Assembly: GCA_009792885.1 (NCBI GenBank)
Contig: WMCF01000161.1
Location: forward strand, 434,001-498,000
Origin: Eremophila alpestris peregrina
Lineage: Eukaryota; Chordata; Aves; Passeriformes; Alaudidae
Direction of reading: 5' to 3'
Length of the DNA: 64,000 nt
Under the pieces are notes generated by a model. It made no database searches. It was given only the letters and a program-made list of their open reading frames with translations, and had not been told where the DNA came from. This document shows positions 1-12,926 of this stretch, one piece after another. The translations under genes were made by a program, and so were the position numbers. Numbering within the stretch: the first letter of the stretch is position 1; each line of letters opens with the position of its first letter.

Positions 1-2399
1 AAATACTGAGCCAGTCCATAGCATTCAAACATTAAGCTAAACACAGTCTAGAGCTCACAATATTTCTCCTGGAAATGTGTTATTTTTATCTTCATGAACC
101 TAAATCCCACAAACCCAAGAAATTATGCCTTTTTTTTTAAGCTCAAGGGTGAGCTGTGTTTGGTGGAACACACCACAATGTGCCTTTCTGCTGTGGTCAT
201 GACTGAAGCCCAGACAAGTCAACAGACCACCTTCCCACCGGCTCCTGTGGGTTTGGAATAAACCAGTTGGCCATTGGCTCACAAAGTCAGCTTGTGGCCA
301 TCTCTGTGCACCTCCTGGTTTTATTTGCTGGTAAAACTGACCCTGTAATGCCTTGTTTCCAGCCCTTACGTATGGTGCTGAGGATCCTGCATCTGCTCTA
401 TTATTTTTTCCCCTTAAATTTTCAGTTGTTTCCTTCATTGCATGATGCTCTGAGGTGGCTGTTACCCATGAGCTGAAGTTTCAGGAAGGGATTGTTTATG
501 GCATTAAACATGGACCTTAAGCCTGGCAGCTTGACCAGGGCATGAACACCAGGCAGGCCAGGAAGATGCCAAGGGCTCTGGACCCCCGTGTCACCTCCAT
601 GTCCCTAACATTAGGCTTTGTCACCCTCTAGTGGGCTGCGTACAGAGCTTTACCATCCCATCGGTGACATCCTGCCCCAGGACCCCGGGAAAGCCTTAAC
701 TTTGGGAGTCAGAGTTCTCTCAGTTTCACTGCCCACAGATGACTCAAGCTCTTGGCACTTGCAGTTCTCCTCTCTTATATTTTCTTTTCTCAAAGGAAAA
801 AAAAACCTATGGACACGCACAAAAAACCCCAATCAAAACAAAGGAACCCAACAACCCACCCCCAAATAAACACAGTCCCCCCAAACAAGGACACACCCAA
901 AAAACCATAGCCTGCAAACTGTCCATGAAGCAGTAATGAAGAAACACTAAAATTATGTCAATGTACACCGGCAGAAGGTACGAGAATATGTCCACATTAA
1001 AATTTATGTATGTATTTATGCATTATACATGCACTACTCAGCAAATCTATATTAATTTGTAAAAGAGAGAAATTAATATTAATATACATATTGCACATAT
1101 TAAGCAGATTTTGACCTGCTTTTTGTCTACTGGCACACAAAAGGTGCAGCCCTGCTCATTACTTGATGCCCCGAAATGCATTAAAGGGGCTAGGACACTA
1201 TGAACACCTTGAAGGAGAATACAAACAAGGTTTTGTCTCCTAAAATAAATCCATCTGCAGTGTTCCCCAAATAATTTTCTCATTTTTTTTAAAAGTATTT
1301 TTTACTTCTTGTCTACTGTCACATTAGGACTGTACATTTTAAAATACAGCTTTGGGTCCCAATCCTCTCTTTGATTATCTAAGCACTATGAGAAACATTT
1401 TGCTTTTTGTCTTTTGCATTTGTAGGTGGAAAGGCCTGATTTTTTAGGGGCAACTTCTTTAGGTAAGAATACCTTGCTGAAACACCTCCAGCCATTACAA
1501 AGGCAACCTTTTCCTGACTATCTTATTTCTTTTCCACAGCCAGTGAGCAGTGAACACTGAGACAGAGTTTAGGGCTATCAGGTTATTCAGTTCTTTGCAG
1601 CACACCAGGATTGTTTTCTTCATCCCTATTTCCCCAGGCCAATATTAATGTGCACTGCCAACAAAATTGGCAGTAAAAACACTGAGTCTTTTTACCTTGG
1701 AACTGCAAGAATAAAAAAGAACAAAAAAAAAAGAGTTGATAAGTAGGATCTATTAACATCATTTCAAGATTAGTAAATGAACCAAAGCCAGCAAGCTTTC
1801 TATTTAAAATCTACCTTTCAGACTCACAAAATTAGGCCTTTATATGCTTGCCATAAAACAGCAACTGGAAGCTCCATTTATGGATTGCATCCACAAGCTG
1901 CCAACACAAAATAATCATCCATGCCCTAAAGATGAAGTACTTGTGACCTAACAAAACTTGATGAGATTTCCTAACTTCCCTCTTTCACGATGGAAGAAAT
2001 CCCACAAATTAGAGCAAATATCACATTTCCACTGTACATCTTCTAGACCCTTTCTCAGGCTCACAGAGAGTTAGTACAGAGAGTTTTCTATCTCTAAATC
2101 TTGGCTTACAGAGGTGTAGGACCAGAAATAGCATGGCCACCTCCCAACTCAGGGTGAACCTACCCTAAGTTAGGTAAGCCTACCTAGGACTGCCCAAGCA
2201 AGGCACAGAATGGATGAGCCAGGAAGGAGCAGCAGTGGGCAGACACCCCTGTTCCCTCCTGCCTGCTGCCATCTCTCCATGTGACATGGCAGCCCTCGCC
2301 CCCAGCTGTCAAAGCAAGGCAGACACTCACGGTGTTTGACTTTATAACACCACAGACAAATCAAATGCACAGCCACTGCTTCCTCAGATGTCTATATTT
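1..2399. other. Noncoding AT-rich DNA, nothing recognised
   Basis: I see no exon, RNA gene or recognisable transposon here. Reading frames are short and overlap on both strands. There are A-rich and C-rich simple stretches near 800-905 and T/A-rich DNA near 1000-1090, including a short AT-rich inverted repeat that chance would explain. It is most likely unique intergenic or intronic sequence, or repeats too decayed to recognise by eye. Confidence 0.6.
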
Positions 2400-2990
2400 C
2401 ATTTAAACTGGGATAAAGCAAAGAAACTGGAATATTGTCTCATCATGCATTCTAAATCAGCCAGGGTAGAAAATAATGGGGAGTTAATCAGATCACTGAA
2501 ACTCTAATTCACTTGGTATTGATCAGGCAGATTCCTAATGGGACGGCAGACCAATTTCAAATTACAGTAAGCTGACTTATCCTGGAATACCAATGACCAG
2601 CTCCTGAGAGGAGCTGGGACAGACCATGAGCTCTCCTCTCCTTATAGCACGTGCTTGACTGAATGCATCAACGTATAATATGATGTGGCATTTGGCTAAT
2701 TAATAGGAGATTGATGAAAGGTGCAGTTTTGAAAGCAGAAATCTCACTGGAATAAATGTGGGATCAAAGTCCCAGCAGGGATGAAGTACACAGAGCCGTA
2801 GAAACAATTATAAAAAAAAAGGAAGATGGGAGCTAATGGAAGGTAATGCAATTAAAGTAGGCTTTTCATTATATTAATCAGAGGCTTCATCACTGAAATC
2901 TAATATATGGTGCATTTAACTCTTCACTGGCTTTATTTATAATTTATTTAGAAAACGCTTTGAATTATGCCCACGGTGTAACACACACTC
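2400..2990. promoter_or_regulatory. Candidate conserved noncoding element (homeodomain-word rich)
   Basis: This block is dense in TAAT/ATTA words and has a long T/A-rich core at about 2930-2950 (TTTATTTATAATTTATTTA) of the kind bound by HOX/CDX or POU homeodomains. Further TAATTA-like words lie near 2698-2705 and ATTAATC near 2874. It has no repeat signature and no plausible reading frame. Such composition is common in developmental enhancers, but it is also expected by chance in AT-rich DNA, so the enhancer reading is inference only. Confidence 0.25.
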
Positions 2991-5900
2991 TGTCCTGAAG
3001 GGGAAGCCTGCAAGCAGAGGGAGCCAGGGAAGAGTTACCATCATTTACGTTATGCTTCCAGGTCAGAAATCCTTCCTCAACACACAGTTCTTGATCAAAT
3101 CCTGCTGGCTTTATGCAGTGACAGGATTAAAGGGCTGCACTTGTGGTGGTTTCTTCTGCTTGCTGGAGCTACTGGGGGAAAATGGTGACTCAGTAGCCCT
3201 TCAGAGCAAAGGATGCCCAGCCAAGTAGGGTTCCATGTAGAGATGTTCTGAACACATCCATACAAAAGCTCATTAATATGTGTGATGGCTCCTTACAGCC
3301 TCCCAGCTTTTACCGTGTAAGAGCCTATCTCTTGTCATGTGCTGCACAAGGTCTGTGTCACCCCTTGTAAGACTGGCAGTACTTCCAGAGAAGGGTTGGT
3401 CCTTTCCCTCCTCAGAGAAAAAAACCCAAAAAACAAAACAGGACAAAAGTAATCCAAGCTGGAACTATGCCAGGCTTCTAACACAGAGGATGATCTACAG
3501 ACAGCGTGTATTCCCTTCAGGAATGAAATTTAACTCGATGATCTGCTGTGGGTGCAAGGCTGGAAGTGTAGATGTGGACAACAAATGCATATTTATATAC
3601 ACACACACTCACGGACCACTTAAGAGGTAGCAGCACAATGTACCATACTTTTTTGTGATGAACTTGATGGTTCCAATTTTTTTTATTTTAATCCTACATT
3701 TTCATTTGTTTACAGTCACCTCTAAACTGATAGAGCTTGAATATTTTATGGCTTGCCCTAAAACTGGTAAAATCAAAGGAAAATAATGTGAGGCTTCTCC
3801 AGAACTGAAATCTGCCTTTAACTAAAGAAAGCCAAAACAAGCACCCTTCTGGAGAGGCTGCTGCACCCCTCCCTCTTGAAGTTGTGTGGTAACTCCATAC
3901 CTGGTTGATGGGGCACAACAAGAGTCTGCCTGTTTTTCCCTGACCCAGTTATATGATGTATTTCCAGCTCTCATTCTAGAACGAGTCCAAAAGTACCCCT
4001 GATCACTCTCAGGCAAGGCAGAACAGTTGCATCACAAATGTGCTTGTTTTCTGGAGCATAATAACCCAGAGAGGGTAGGGAGTTGGCCACAGTGATGGGT
4101 GCAGTGACAGAGCTGGAGGAGCACTGAGATGCCTCTGAGAGGAAATCAGAGCTTCTCCACAGCCTTTCCGTTCCCATCTGCTGCTTTGGCCAATACTCCT
4201 CTCTGCAAGGCCTCCTAATCCCATATCAACCTCTCCTAACGAGGTGCTAATAAATTGCTAAAATCTGGTCCTTCAAGACACCGAAAGTCAAGGATTGTCT
4301 GGAATCCAAACTACGTGAGAGAGGACGGGTCTGTCACAGCTCCAGCACAAAGGGCTGAGGTCCAGCTGCAGCAGGTTTTCCCGGAGGCACAGGCACAGGA
4401 GACTTGCCTGCCCCGAGAATAAGCTCCAATTGCTTTTGGCATCATGTTTGATGCCAGGTTTCCCCAAGCAGAGGAACTGAGAAGCAAAGCTAATGGGGCA
4501 GTTGTCCTCAGAGTAATAAATCCGTTTGTGGAATCACGAGGTTGGCAAGTCATTAACAAACAGCAGCTTCCACTTAACCTAACCCACAGCAAGACCTCAT
4601 ACCAAATTACCATCAACGTACTTGCTGTTTACATAAATCCCTTCCTTCAGTGCATTTCCCATGTCTTTTTAAGCTATCCAGATAAAATCCTCCCTTACAG
4701 TCCAACATCTGGCAGCTGCCAACTCCAAGGGCACAGACTCAAAAAAAAGAGAAGATGGAAATATCCACTTGATCCAACTTGACCTTCTGGTTATGCTGCA
4801 ACCTGACAACTACCCTGAGCATAACATGGAAGACAGCGCTCAGAACACTCCAGGTATGGAAAATTAAATTGACATAGTCCTAAAAGTTGTTTTACAGAAC
4901 GAAAACTTCCAGTTCATGGGGGAAAAAATAGAAGGAACATCACCTCTGCACTCACATACCATGAAGGATTCATACGGTTTTCCCCCAGGGTGAGATTTGA
5001 CTCAGGCAAAAAGGCTTTGACGCAGAATTCAGGGTTAGAAATTGCCATTTTAAAGAGGACGATAAAGTTCTTTACTTCAAATTACTCATGTTTTTTAAAA
5101 AAGGTGTTTACTCATTTCTACTGTATTTTTCAAGATTTTTACTTTGTATTTCCTCCTATCCTTCCATCCCCTTTATTATTTGCTGAAGTTCTAAAGTAAT
5201 TTATGAATGTACATGAAGGCATATGCATTTGGTGACAGTTTTTCCATAAAACATTAGAGAGCTGCATTCAGAACTACTAGCAATAGACAAATTCTTTCCA
5301 CTCACAGCCAGAGCACCAGGGTGAAGGGAACGCTGCTAATGCTGACAGTTTTTTAAACAACTGACCATTAATGAAATAAGTTTCCAAAAGCTCTGCTCCT
5401 AAGAGGTTGAGACACATAATGTTGCCGAAGCCTCTTGCCTAGCAAAGTTTGGGGTAGAGAAACATCCAGCCATGGACTCCAGCTCTGTTTCTTTGCCTGG
5501 ATTCAGACAACCAATTATGTGAGAAGCTTTGCATACATACTCAAAGAGGAAAGAGAACATTAAGGTGTGTACAAGACAGGCATTCCCTTTGCAGATGTTT
5601 TCTAACCTCATGGAGTTCTGCATGGAAAACTGGAATTATTTTAGAAGTAATGACAAAGCAGGAAATTATTAACAACCTAATGTGACACTTACTTTTGGAG
5701 TTCCATTTATTCCCTGCCAGCTCAGATTGTACATCACCACTGGCTGTTTCACTACTTGGAGCAGACCGTCACAAGCCTCAAAATACCTCTGATTTACCAG
5801 AGAGGATTCAGAAATAAAAATAGCAAGACATGCACTAAGAAGGGCTGTCCTCTGGCTCTTTTGGCAAGCTTTGTGATAAAGGAACAGATCCTGCCAAAAT

Positions 5901-8900
5901 AAACATCTCCACCCACGCCCTAGCAAGAAAAGTAAGAAAAAAAAATCTTTACTAAAGGTGGACTTTTCCTAGAGTAAGACTGACCTTTTAGTCTGCAATT
6001 GATGGGCAACAAGAAAGGTTGAAGAGAATGCCACTGCATTTAGAGGGTTTCACAGCATCCTCATAAACTTAACTGAGGATATTGATCGCCTCTGCTCCAG
6101 GAAGCCCTGGTGGAGATGCAGTGTTAGACTTCAGCTGATGCTGACTCTTTTCATAAAGCTATACACATCAGCTAGAAAGTGTTACTGAGAGATGCTTTAG
6201 CAAGGTAGAGGTGTTTTCAAAACTGCATAACCACAGATCACATCTAGAATCTGACCTAGCACTGTTCAGTGCTCAAGAGGAAAAACACCAGACTACTGTA
6301 GTTGGCCATCTGCTACTCATAATCCTGACTAAAACCAATAAGGAACAAAGAGAATAAACATTTCAGCCTGGGAAACAGCATGAGGTTTTTTTCCCCCTTT
6401 GTCCCAAACTAATCTGTGCAGAAGGGGAAGCATTTTAATGTTTTACAAAACCATGCACCTACAGGGTTTCCAAGCTGCCCCTGAATTAAAAAAAAAAAAA
6501 AAGGTATTTTTCCTGGGTGAAGCCTAGTTCTGTTTCATAGGACCAACCATCCACAATAACTTGAACAGTCACAGGTGACCCACAGATTAAACTTGCTAAA
6601 ATGTGAACCACAACACTCAAATTACTTATCTAAACTGGGGGAGGGGGACGACATCAAGAAAGCTTTCCCTTCCCTCCATCCTGGCCACCACACAGGGAGC
6701 AGGTATGAGAGCATTATCAGATTTCATCTTGCCACATCTCAGTGACCAGTTCACTCACTGGTTTTGCAGGTCCACAGCACTGAAACCTCCTCTGCAGGCA
6801 GGAAGAAATTGCTCCCATAAGGGTCTTGAACACTATCTAAGATCATGGTTTATGCAGATTATACACAGCCAAGTGAAGCTTTAATAAACCCTTCTACAAA
6901 TGAGATATCAGGAGTCAAAAAGGAGTAGCAACAAGCTTCCAAAGCACATGCTTGCTTGGGAAAGGGGCTTGTTTTATATCCTGTGAGAGCACAGCTGTGG
7001 TGGCAGAGGATCTGAGGTAAAGTTGTGCTCTTTCTTGGGTACTTTGTGTGGCTCTCTGTGTTGTCACATACTGCATCCCTGCCTTTGACCTGTTCCTTTC
7101 CACACACCAAGCAGCCAGCTAGTTGATCCTACTTTTATTTCATCCACTGTTAACATGTAATCTTACCAAAAGGTGTTTGTGGGACAACAAACTGACTTTG
7201 ATTTCAAACCTCTCTAAAGTCTAATTCTGCTGCAGTGTGCAACCAACTTTAGGATTTTAAAAACAAATCTTAAGAGCAGCAGTGTTTTGCATTTTCCCTT
7301 GCCACATGACTGCAGAAACTGTAATATCTGAGATGCTCAGCTGGAATTAGAGCAAGGGCAAAAGTCAGCAAAGTGCCACCTATCAGATAAAAAGACAGAA
7401 AAAAAAAGCCATGTCCATTTTCAAGCAATCAGTAACTTTGCTTGACATTTCTGAGCACTTGGCATCCCCCACCACCCCCTGCCTCATTTTAAGTCAGTCT
7501 CTGCTCATGCTTTCCATCATCTGCCTTCGTCTCTCATCATGATGCAACAAATATACACTTGCAACTAAACGCTTCAGTGGGGCAGATTTCTAAGCTTGAA
7601 CTTAACCACCCAAATTTATCTATGCCTCTTGGACCATTTTACATAAACAGATGATGGAAGAAATATGACTTTCTCCCCATTTAGGCTGAGCACAACAGAG
7701 TCCTGAGCATGCCAGATGTACCTCAGCTCAAAAACACACGGATACATCAATTGCCACTGCCTCCCACTACCTACATCCAGGCACACTCACATCCAAGTAT
7801 TGATTTCCAGAATTTCTCCAAGGAATGCCAAAAATAATAAACAAAAAATAAATCAAAAGCAAAAGCCTCTTTCCATTATGTATTAAATATCCTTCCATGA
7901 AGTTAGAACAAATAGGAGATGTATATAGAGTGCAATGGAGACATAAATCTAGTGTCGTAGTAATCGATTTCTGCCTTGTTCTTTTATTTCCAGTAAATAA
8001 TGATCTTCAGATCTTTCATGGTGGCACTACTGTAAAGTCTGCTAAGGGAACACAGGCAGTGTTTCATCTTGGATATAACCAACAATAATGCCACTCTAAA
8101 ATCATTACACTCACTTATTTCCTGTAGCACACTGGTAACAACATTTAGCAGGATCAAAGGAAATTTACTGAGGGTATCCCCTCCACTAACCTCCATCTAA
8201 TCATGTATATGATCAATAACACATTTTGTATTGTTCAGCAGCGTGCAGAAGCTACAGATTTCTGCACAAAATGATGTTGCCATGCATTTCTAGTCACTCT
8301 TCAGTATTCTAAAGAACACTACAAGCAGCAGTCATGCCTGGTTGGGTCAATTATATTTAGAGATACTTCTTGTAAGTAAATTAAAAGCAGAAGAAACTTC
8401 CCTAACCAGTCTTATTCTCACAAAGAGATGCACAACTGTTTGTTGCTAGTGCTGTGCAAAACCTTTGTATCCTTTTTTGCACTCAGTCTGAAATAGGATT
8501 TTTGATTTGGTGTGTGAGCAAATGAATTAAGTAAACAGCAACCATCAGTTACTATTTACACCCTAAAACTCCAACAAAAAAAGAAGGACTCCCAGAGTAC
8601 CAAAAAATAAAAACTAAGTGTACTTTGAAGTCGGTATTGTAACCACCACACTTTCCAATAGATGGTCAAATACACACATTTCTTGACTTTGCACCAAATG
8701 AGAGCAAAATGTCAGCCTTAGACACCAACAGGTTAATACAGCTAAATTAAAGGAAAAATCCTAAACTTTTTGCCTGTAATCTCATCAAATACCAGCCAGG
8801 GTAGCTGCTCATCATTCTAGCCACCATAAAGATGAGGTGAACCCATCTCATTTAGCTTGACATGGCAAGAAAAGAAACATTTCTATTTGAGGCCGCCTAC

Positions 8901-11501
8901 TTGAATGCTCATGTAGAGAACAAGGCCAGGTTTGTAGGTGGGATAGCTTACATTAGACTGATGTAGCTGGGAGAAATATATTAAACTTTAATATGCTCGT
9001 CCATATCTCAGATTCTGGTCAGACAAGGAAAAGATGCCTTCTCCCTATCACAGTTACTTTTCCCACTTATATCTGTTGATTAAAGATAGTATTTCAAGTT
9101 ACAAAAAAGTAAAGTACCCCAAAAGTACTTGGGGTTTTACAGTGTCAGCATCCAACTCAGAATCATTAGCTGAACTTATCCTCTTAACAAAGACAATACA
9201 ATATAATAAGTACCTAATTTGCCAATACTCTACTACTGCCACTTGCTTCATTCATTCTGAGCATTAATTAGGAAAACAACATGTAAATAGCTTGGTTTAA
9301 AAACTAATCAGCTCACACACCAAGGAGTGAACAGCTTTTTCTACACAGGAGACTAGCTCCACTGGCATGCAGCAGGCTATTCCAGGGGTGCTGTTATCAG
9401 AGACACAATCCCTGCTCCAATACAACCATGGAAATGAAAATACCCACAGAGCCAGATTTGGCCACAAAGCACTAGAGTGGAGCTGAGCTGTGAGAGCCAA
9501 GAAACCCACCTGAAGTCTCAGCTACTTTTTCTCACCTTTTCATTTGATGTGCTATGACTTGGGTTCCAGTGCAATTCCTCAAAACAGCCCAGTGTTTTAC
9601 ACTTGTGCACTTCTCTTCAATTTCTTTGGCCAAGGCAGCAGTTGGGGCAGGACAAAGTGACGACTCTGGTGACAAGTCAATTTGTTCCTGCAAGTGCTTT
9701 GAAGTATGGGAACAGCAACACACAACCTGAGAAGCCCTACATTCAAGGAAATCAGCTCCCCTCTATAAGCCAATATTGTAGTGATGGGACTGATTGAAAA
9801 CCTTGGAATTCCACATTAGCTGACCACTCCTTTTACCACAATTGTCACAAAGAGAATTTATTTGTAGATTTTGGAGTTTTCTTCTGAAACAAAGGAGTCC
9901 TCAAGATGCTTAGCAATCCTGAGACAAAAGGATTTACACGTGTAATCTTAAAGACATATTCCCAAATTCCAGTGTAAAACAGTTTATAAGGGTCATAAAA
10001 AAAATACCCTATCTTGCTGACTGAAGCTTTTTTTAATACACTCCAAGTTACAAAGCAATCACATCTGGAGCCTTTAGGCCAAGGTTATATTAAATTTTCT
10101 TCCCATTAGCAAGGACATCAAATATCTACATTTGGATTTTGCCACAGCAACTGGCTCTGATTCATCACTCTTCAGGACTGAATATAAAGCACAGTTCTAG
10201 CTGGGTAGGTGTATTTTGTGCTTGTTTCACTAAAACACCTTGCAGTTGTTTCCCACAAGAATTTAGTAAGAAAACTGCTACGGCAAAAATCATTACACTT
10301 AGCCTGAGCCAAGTTCTTTCTAAACTCTTGAAAACAGGACCGATTCAACACACAAAAGGTAACTTCAAAAAGCTGGAAGGACAACACTTGGTCTGCAAGA
10401 AGAGACTTGGTCACAGTGAATGCAATCCAGTGGGCTGAACCACCAAGTGCACTTGCACAGATTTATTAGATCCCACACGGTGAAGCTGATGGGGGATTTT
10501 AAACTTTTTTTCTGTTCAAGATTCGCAACTTGGAATAAACTTATTAGAGATGACATCCCTAAACTACATCGTCATTCACTTGGGAAAATTTGAAAGCAAG
10601 TCAGGCCTTACAAGGATGTTACTAAGGTTGTTCCTTAAAGTAAATTGGATTCTCCCCATTTGTATTAAGAACAATTGGTACTTTATCATATTACATCACT
10701 AGGTAGAGTAGAAAAAGCTACAGTTTTTTCTACATTACCTTTTGAAGCTGAAATTTGTCCCCACTTGGATTAAAGTAGATTCCCATGATCCATATTATTT
10801 ACTATGTATTCAATACAGACAAGGGTCACCAGTCACCCCCTCCCTTCATCACAGAGATGACAACAGAAATCCAACATGGTCCTCATTTCCAAGCACACCA
10901 CAAACCTCCCCCATCAAACTTTGCTGTCCTCCAAGATGAAGTCTTTAATCTCTGTTGAGGAACAGTCCTCTTTGTTGGCCCTGACAAAAGGGTGCCACAG
11001 AAGTGACAGATGCCAAACTCTTGCCTTTTGAAATTGTAGCAAAAACCCAGGAGAGAAGAGGGGTGTGAGGTAAGAATAGGAGCCTGAAATGTACACTCAT
11101 GGCTGGTGTCTGGAAGAATTTCAAAGCATTTGTTAAAGGTGGTTGTGCAAAATAACCATCCCTGTGGCTCCAAGCTCCCAGTAATCACAGCAGCCATGTC
11201 CTTTGTACAAGTAAAAACTTGCACAGTGGTCACTATTGCACACAAGACTACCATGTGTGTTCAGGTACCACATTTATTAACTAGATAGCACATTTAAACA
11301 ACCTTAAAGCAAATAAAGTTGTATTTGTTCCTAAGTGGCTCTGTAGGCCATGCAATTGTAGATGCTGCTCAATGATCTTTTTTTATGAAGCAGAGAGCCA
11401 CACTTTTTTGAATAAATTCTTTCAAAGTGACTGCTTGATCTCAGTGGGATCTAGTTTAATTTTTTTTTAATAAAGCACAAATGTATTCTGTTTGACCAGA
11501 T
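2991..11501. other. Noncoding DNA, nothing recognised
   Basis: This long stretch has no recognisable gene or dated transposon. It contains a 15-base A run at 6488-6502. At 7897-8088 there is a 63-codon frame with a pyrimidine-rich stretch ending in CAG near 7993 inside it, which I could not connect to any protein family. The other frames here are short and have low-complexity or random-looking translations. It reads as ordinary intergenic or intronic DNA. Confidence 0.55.
6488..6502 (+). repeat. Poly-A tract (15 bases)
   Basis: An uninterrupted run of 15 adenines follows CTGAATT and precedes GGTATTTTTCC. It could be a simple homopolymer or the tail of a retroposed copy. I see no recognisable source sequence immediately upstream, so I call it only a homopolymer. 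Confidence 0.8.
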
Positions 11502-11825
11502 TGTCCCAGTTTCAGCTGAGATAGAGATAATTTTCTTTCTAGTAGCTGGTGCAGTAGCTGTAGGTGTGTTTTGGATTTAACAGGAGAATAATGTTGATAA
11601 CACACTGATGTGTTGCCTTCACTGAGCAGTGCTTGGCCCAAGTTTTCCAAGGGTGACTTGGGCTCTTCTGTTTCCTGTGCTCTGCCAGCAAGGAAGTGCA
11701 CAAGAAGCCAAGAGGGATCATGGCCAGAGCAGCTGATCTGAAGTGGCCAAAAGCTCTCCCAGTATAAAAACAGTGAGGAATTTGCTCAGAAGGGCTGATT
11801 GCTGCTCAGGGACTACAAACAGAGT
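11502..11825 (+). mobile_element. Solo LTR of an avian ERVL-type endogenous retrovirus, 3' truncated
   Basis: The segment begins with TGTCCC, as LTRs of this bird family do, followed by a TTTCAGCTGAGATAGAG block. The block AATAATGTTGATAACACACT is at 11588-11607, and the CTCTGCCAGCAAGGA and CACAAGAAGC blocks follow. A TATA box (TATAAAA) is at 11763-11769, and about 30 bp downstream lies GCTGATTGCTGCTCAGGGAC near the expected transcription start. This order matches an abundant avian solo-LTR family that I recall; I cannot name the exact subfamily without a search. Similarity fades near 11825, so the 3' part of R and U5 looks missing. No gag, pol or env sequence flanks it, which suggests LTR-LTR recombination or fragment survival. 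The substitutions relative to the remembered family suggest an old insertion. Confidence 0.8.
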
Positions 11826-12432
11826 TTACAAGTGACACATCCTTCCTAGTTGTACAACAATGAATTTTTTAAATGAAATTTTGACAGGACATTTCCAACA
11901 TGCTTTACCTGGAAGGCACTTGTAGACAGATAGAAAATATAAAAGTTAAAATATTGGTCTTCATACAGAATGAGAGTCTATTTTTCTTTTTATCTACACC
12001 AAAAATGCTTTAGGACCCCCAAACTAAAATGCTGAGTCCTGATTAAGTGTGGCATGACACAAAGGTATAATCATGAAATGGGACAAGGGTGTTACCTGCA
12101 TACTTCACATCCACTGGGGACTGTGTGAACATACTCATGTAGAAATTATGTCCACAAGTCCTGGCATTCACTATCTCAAACCATTTCATATCATCTATTA
12201 GTCCAAAAATTATCTTATATCCTCATTTTATTCCTTACTGCTCAGGTCACATCCCTCTTACAGATACAACCCCTGCCAACTACAGCAGGTACTTCAGTAA
12301 GCCAAAAACTCAAAGTTTAGACCTGAGGATTAAGAGAATAAGCACCTGATACCACCAACCTGTTTGAGAATATCTAGTTAACTTTCCAAGATCCATCACA
12401 TAGATGATGACAATCAAAACAGCAGGTTGCCA
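11826..12432. other. Noncoding DNA, nothing recognised
   Basis: AT-rich sequence downstream of the LTR fragment. I see no coding frame, no retroviral continuation and no second LTR, so there is no evidence for a provirus here. Confidence 0.5.
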
Positions 12433-12570
12433 AGGCTCCAATTCAACAAAGCACTTAGGCAGGTGTGGAACTTAAAATACATTTTTAAAAGCATTCCCAT
12501 CCATCAAAACATTTAACTTGTACTTAATACAGGAAAATGAATAAGTCCTATTGACTTCCATAACATCAGT
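12433..12570 (+). repeat. Decayed ancient amniote palindromic repeat
   Basis: The sequence CCAATTCAACAAAGCACTTA at 12439-12458, followed by an interrupted TTTAACTTGTACTTAA and then AAGTCCTATTGACTTCC at 12543-12559, has the same order as an old interspersed repeat I remember from turtle, crocodilian and bird genomes. That repeat is a near-palindrome built around AAGCACTTAAGCA and a CCATTGACTTCAATGG-like centre. Only part of one side is clear here, and the match is diverged. I cannot name the Repbase family. A second remnant appears at about 47798-47900. Confidence 0.4.
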
Positions 12571-12884
12571 AAAGGATAATTAAATCAAAGTGAGCTGCTG
12601 TATCAAGGTCATCCTGCAGAATCTCTGACCTTTCAGGATGTTTTCAGCACATTTCTCACGTGAAAATGCTAACAGAAGGAAAATGTAGGTGGCTAACAGT
12701 AGTGGCACTTCAGACTTGTTTAGTAACTGCCCAGTGAAGGGCTTTGGAAGCTGTTATTTGAATGTGTGACTGTCCTTGTGGCAGCAGGAAAACATCACAC
12801 ACATTACACAATTAATATTAGTGTACAAACAGGAAAAAAATAAGGCAAAAAGCTTCAAGTCCTCTGAAAATTCTCTCTTTAGTC

Positions 12885-12926
12885 TATTATCAAGTCTTAA
12901 AAGCCTGTATTATCAAGTCTTAAAAG
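12885..12926 (+). repeat. Local direct duplication, 19-bp unit at 23-bp spacing
   Basis: The 19-mer TATTATCAAGTCTTAAAAG occurs exactly at 12885-12903 and again at 12908-12926, separated by four bases. The exact match indicates a recent local duplication or replication-slippage event rather than a functional array. It overlaps a short 73-codon frame that I regard as chance. Confidence 0.9.

Noticed and set aside
1049..1079. AT-rich inverted repeat with 10-bp arms and an 11-base loop
   Set aside because: Several such pairs are expected by chance in 64 kb of AT-rich DNA.
3060..3130. Possible copy of another ancient reptile repeat (TCAAATCCTGCTGG)
   Set aside because: Only a single short block fits, so it is too weak to annotate.
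7897..8088. 63-codon ATG frame with an internal acceptor-like CAG near 7993
   Set aside because: The frame continues through the acceptor-like site, is short, and resembles no known protein.
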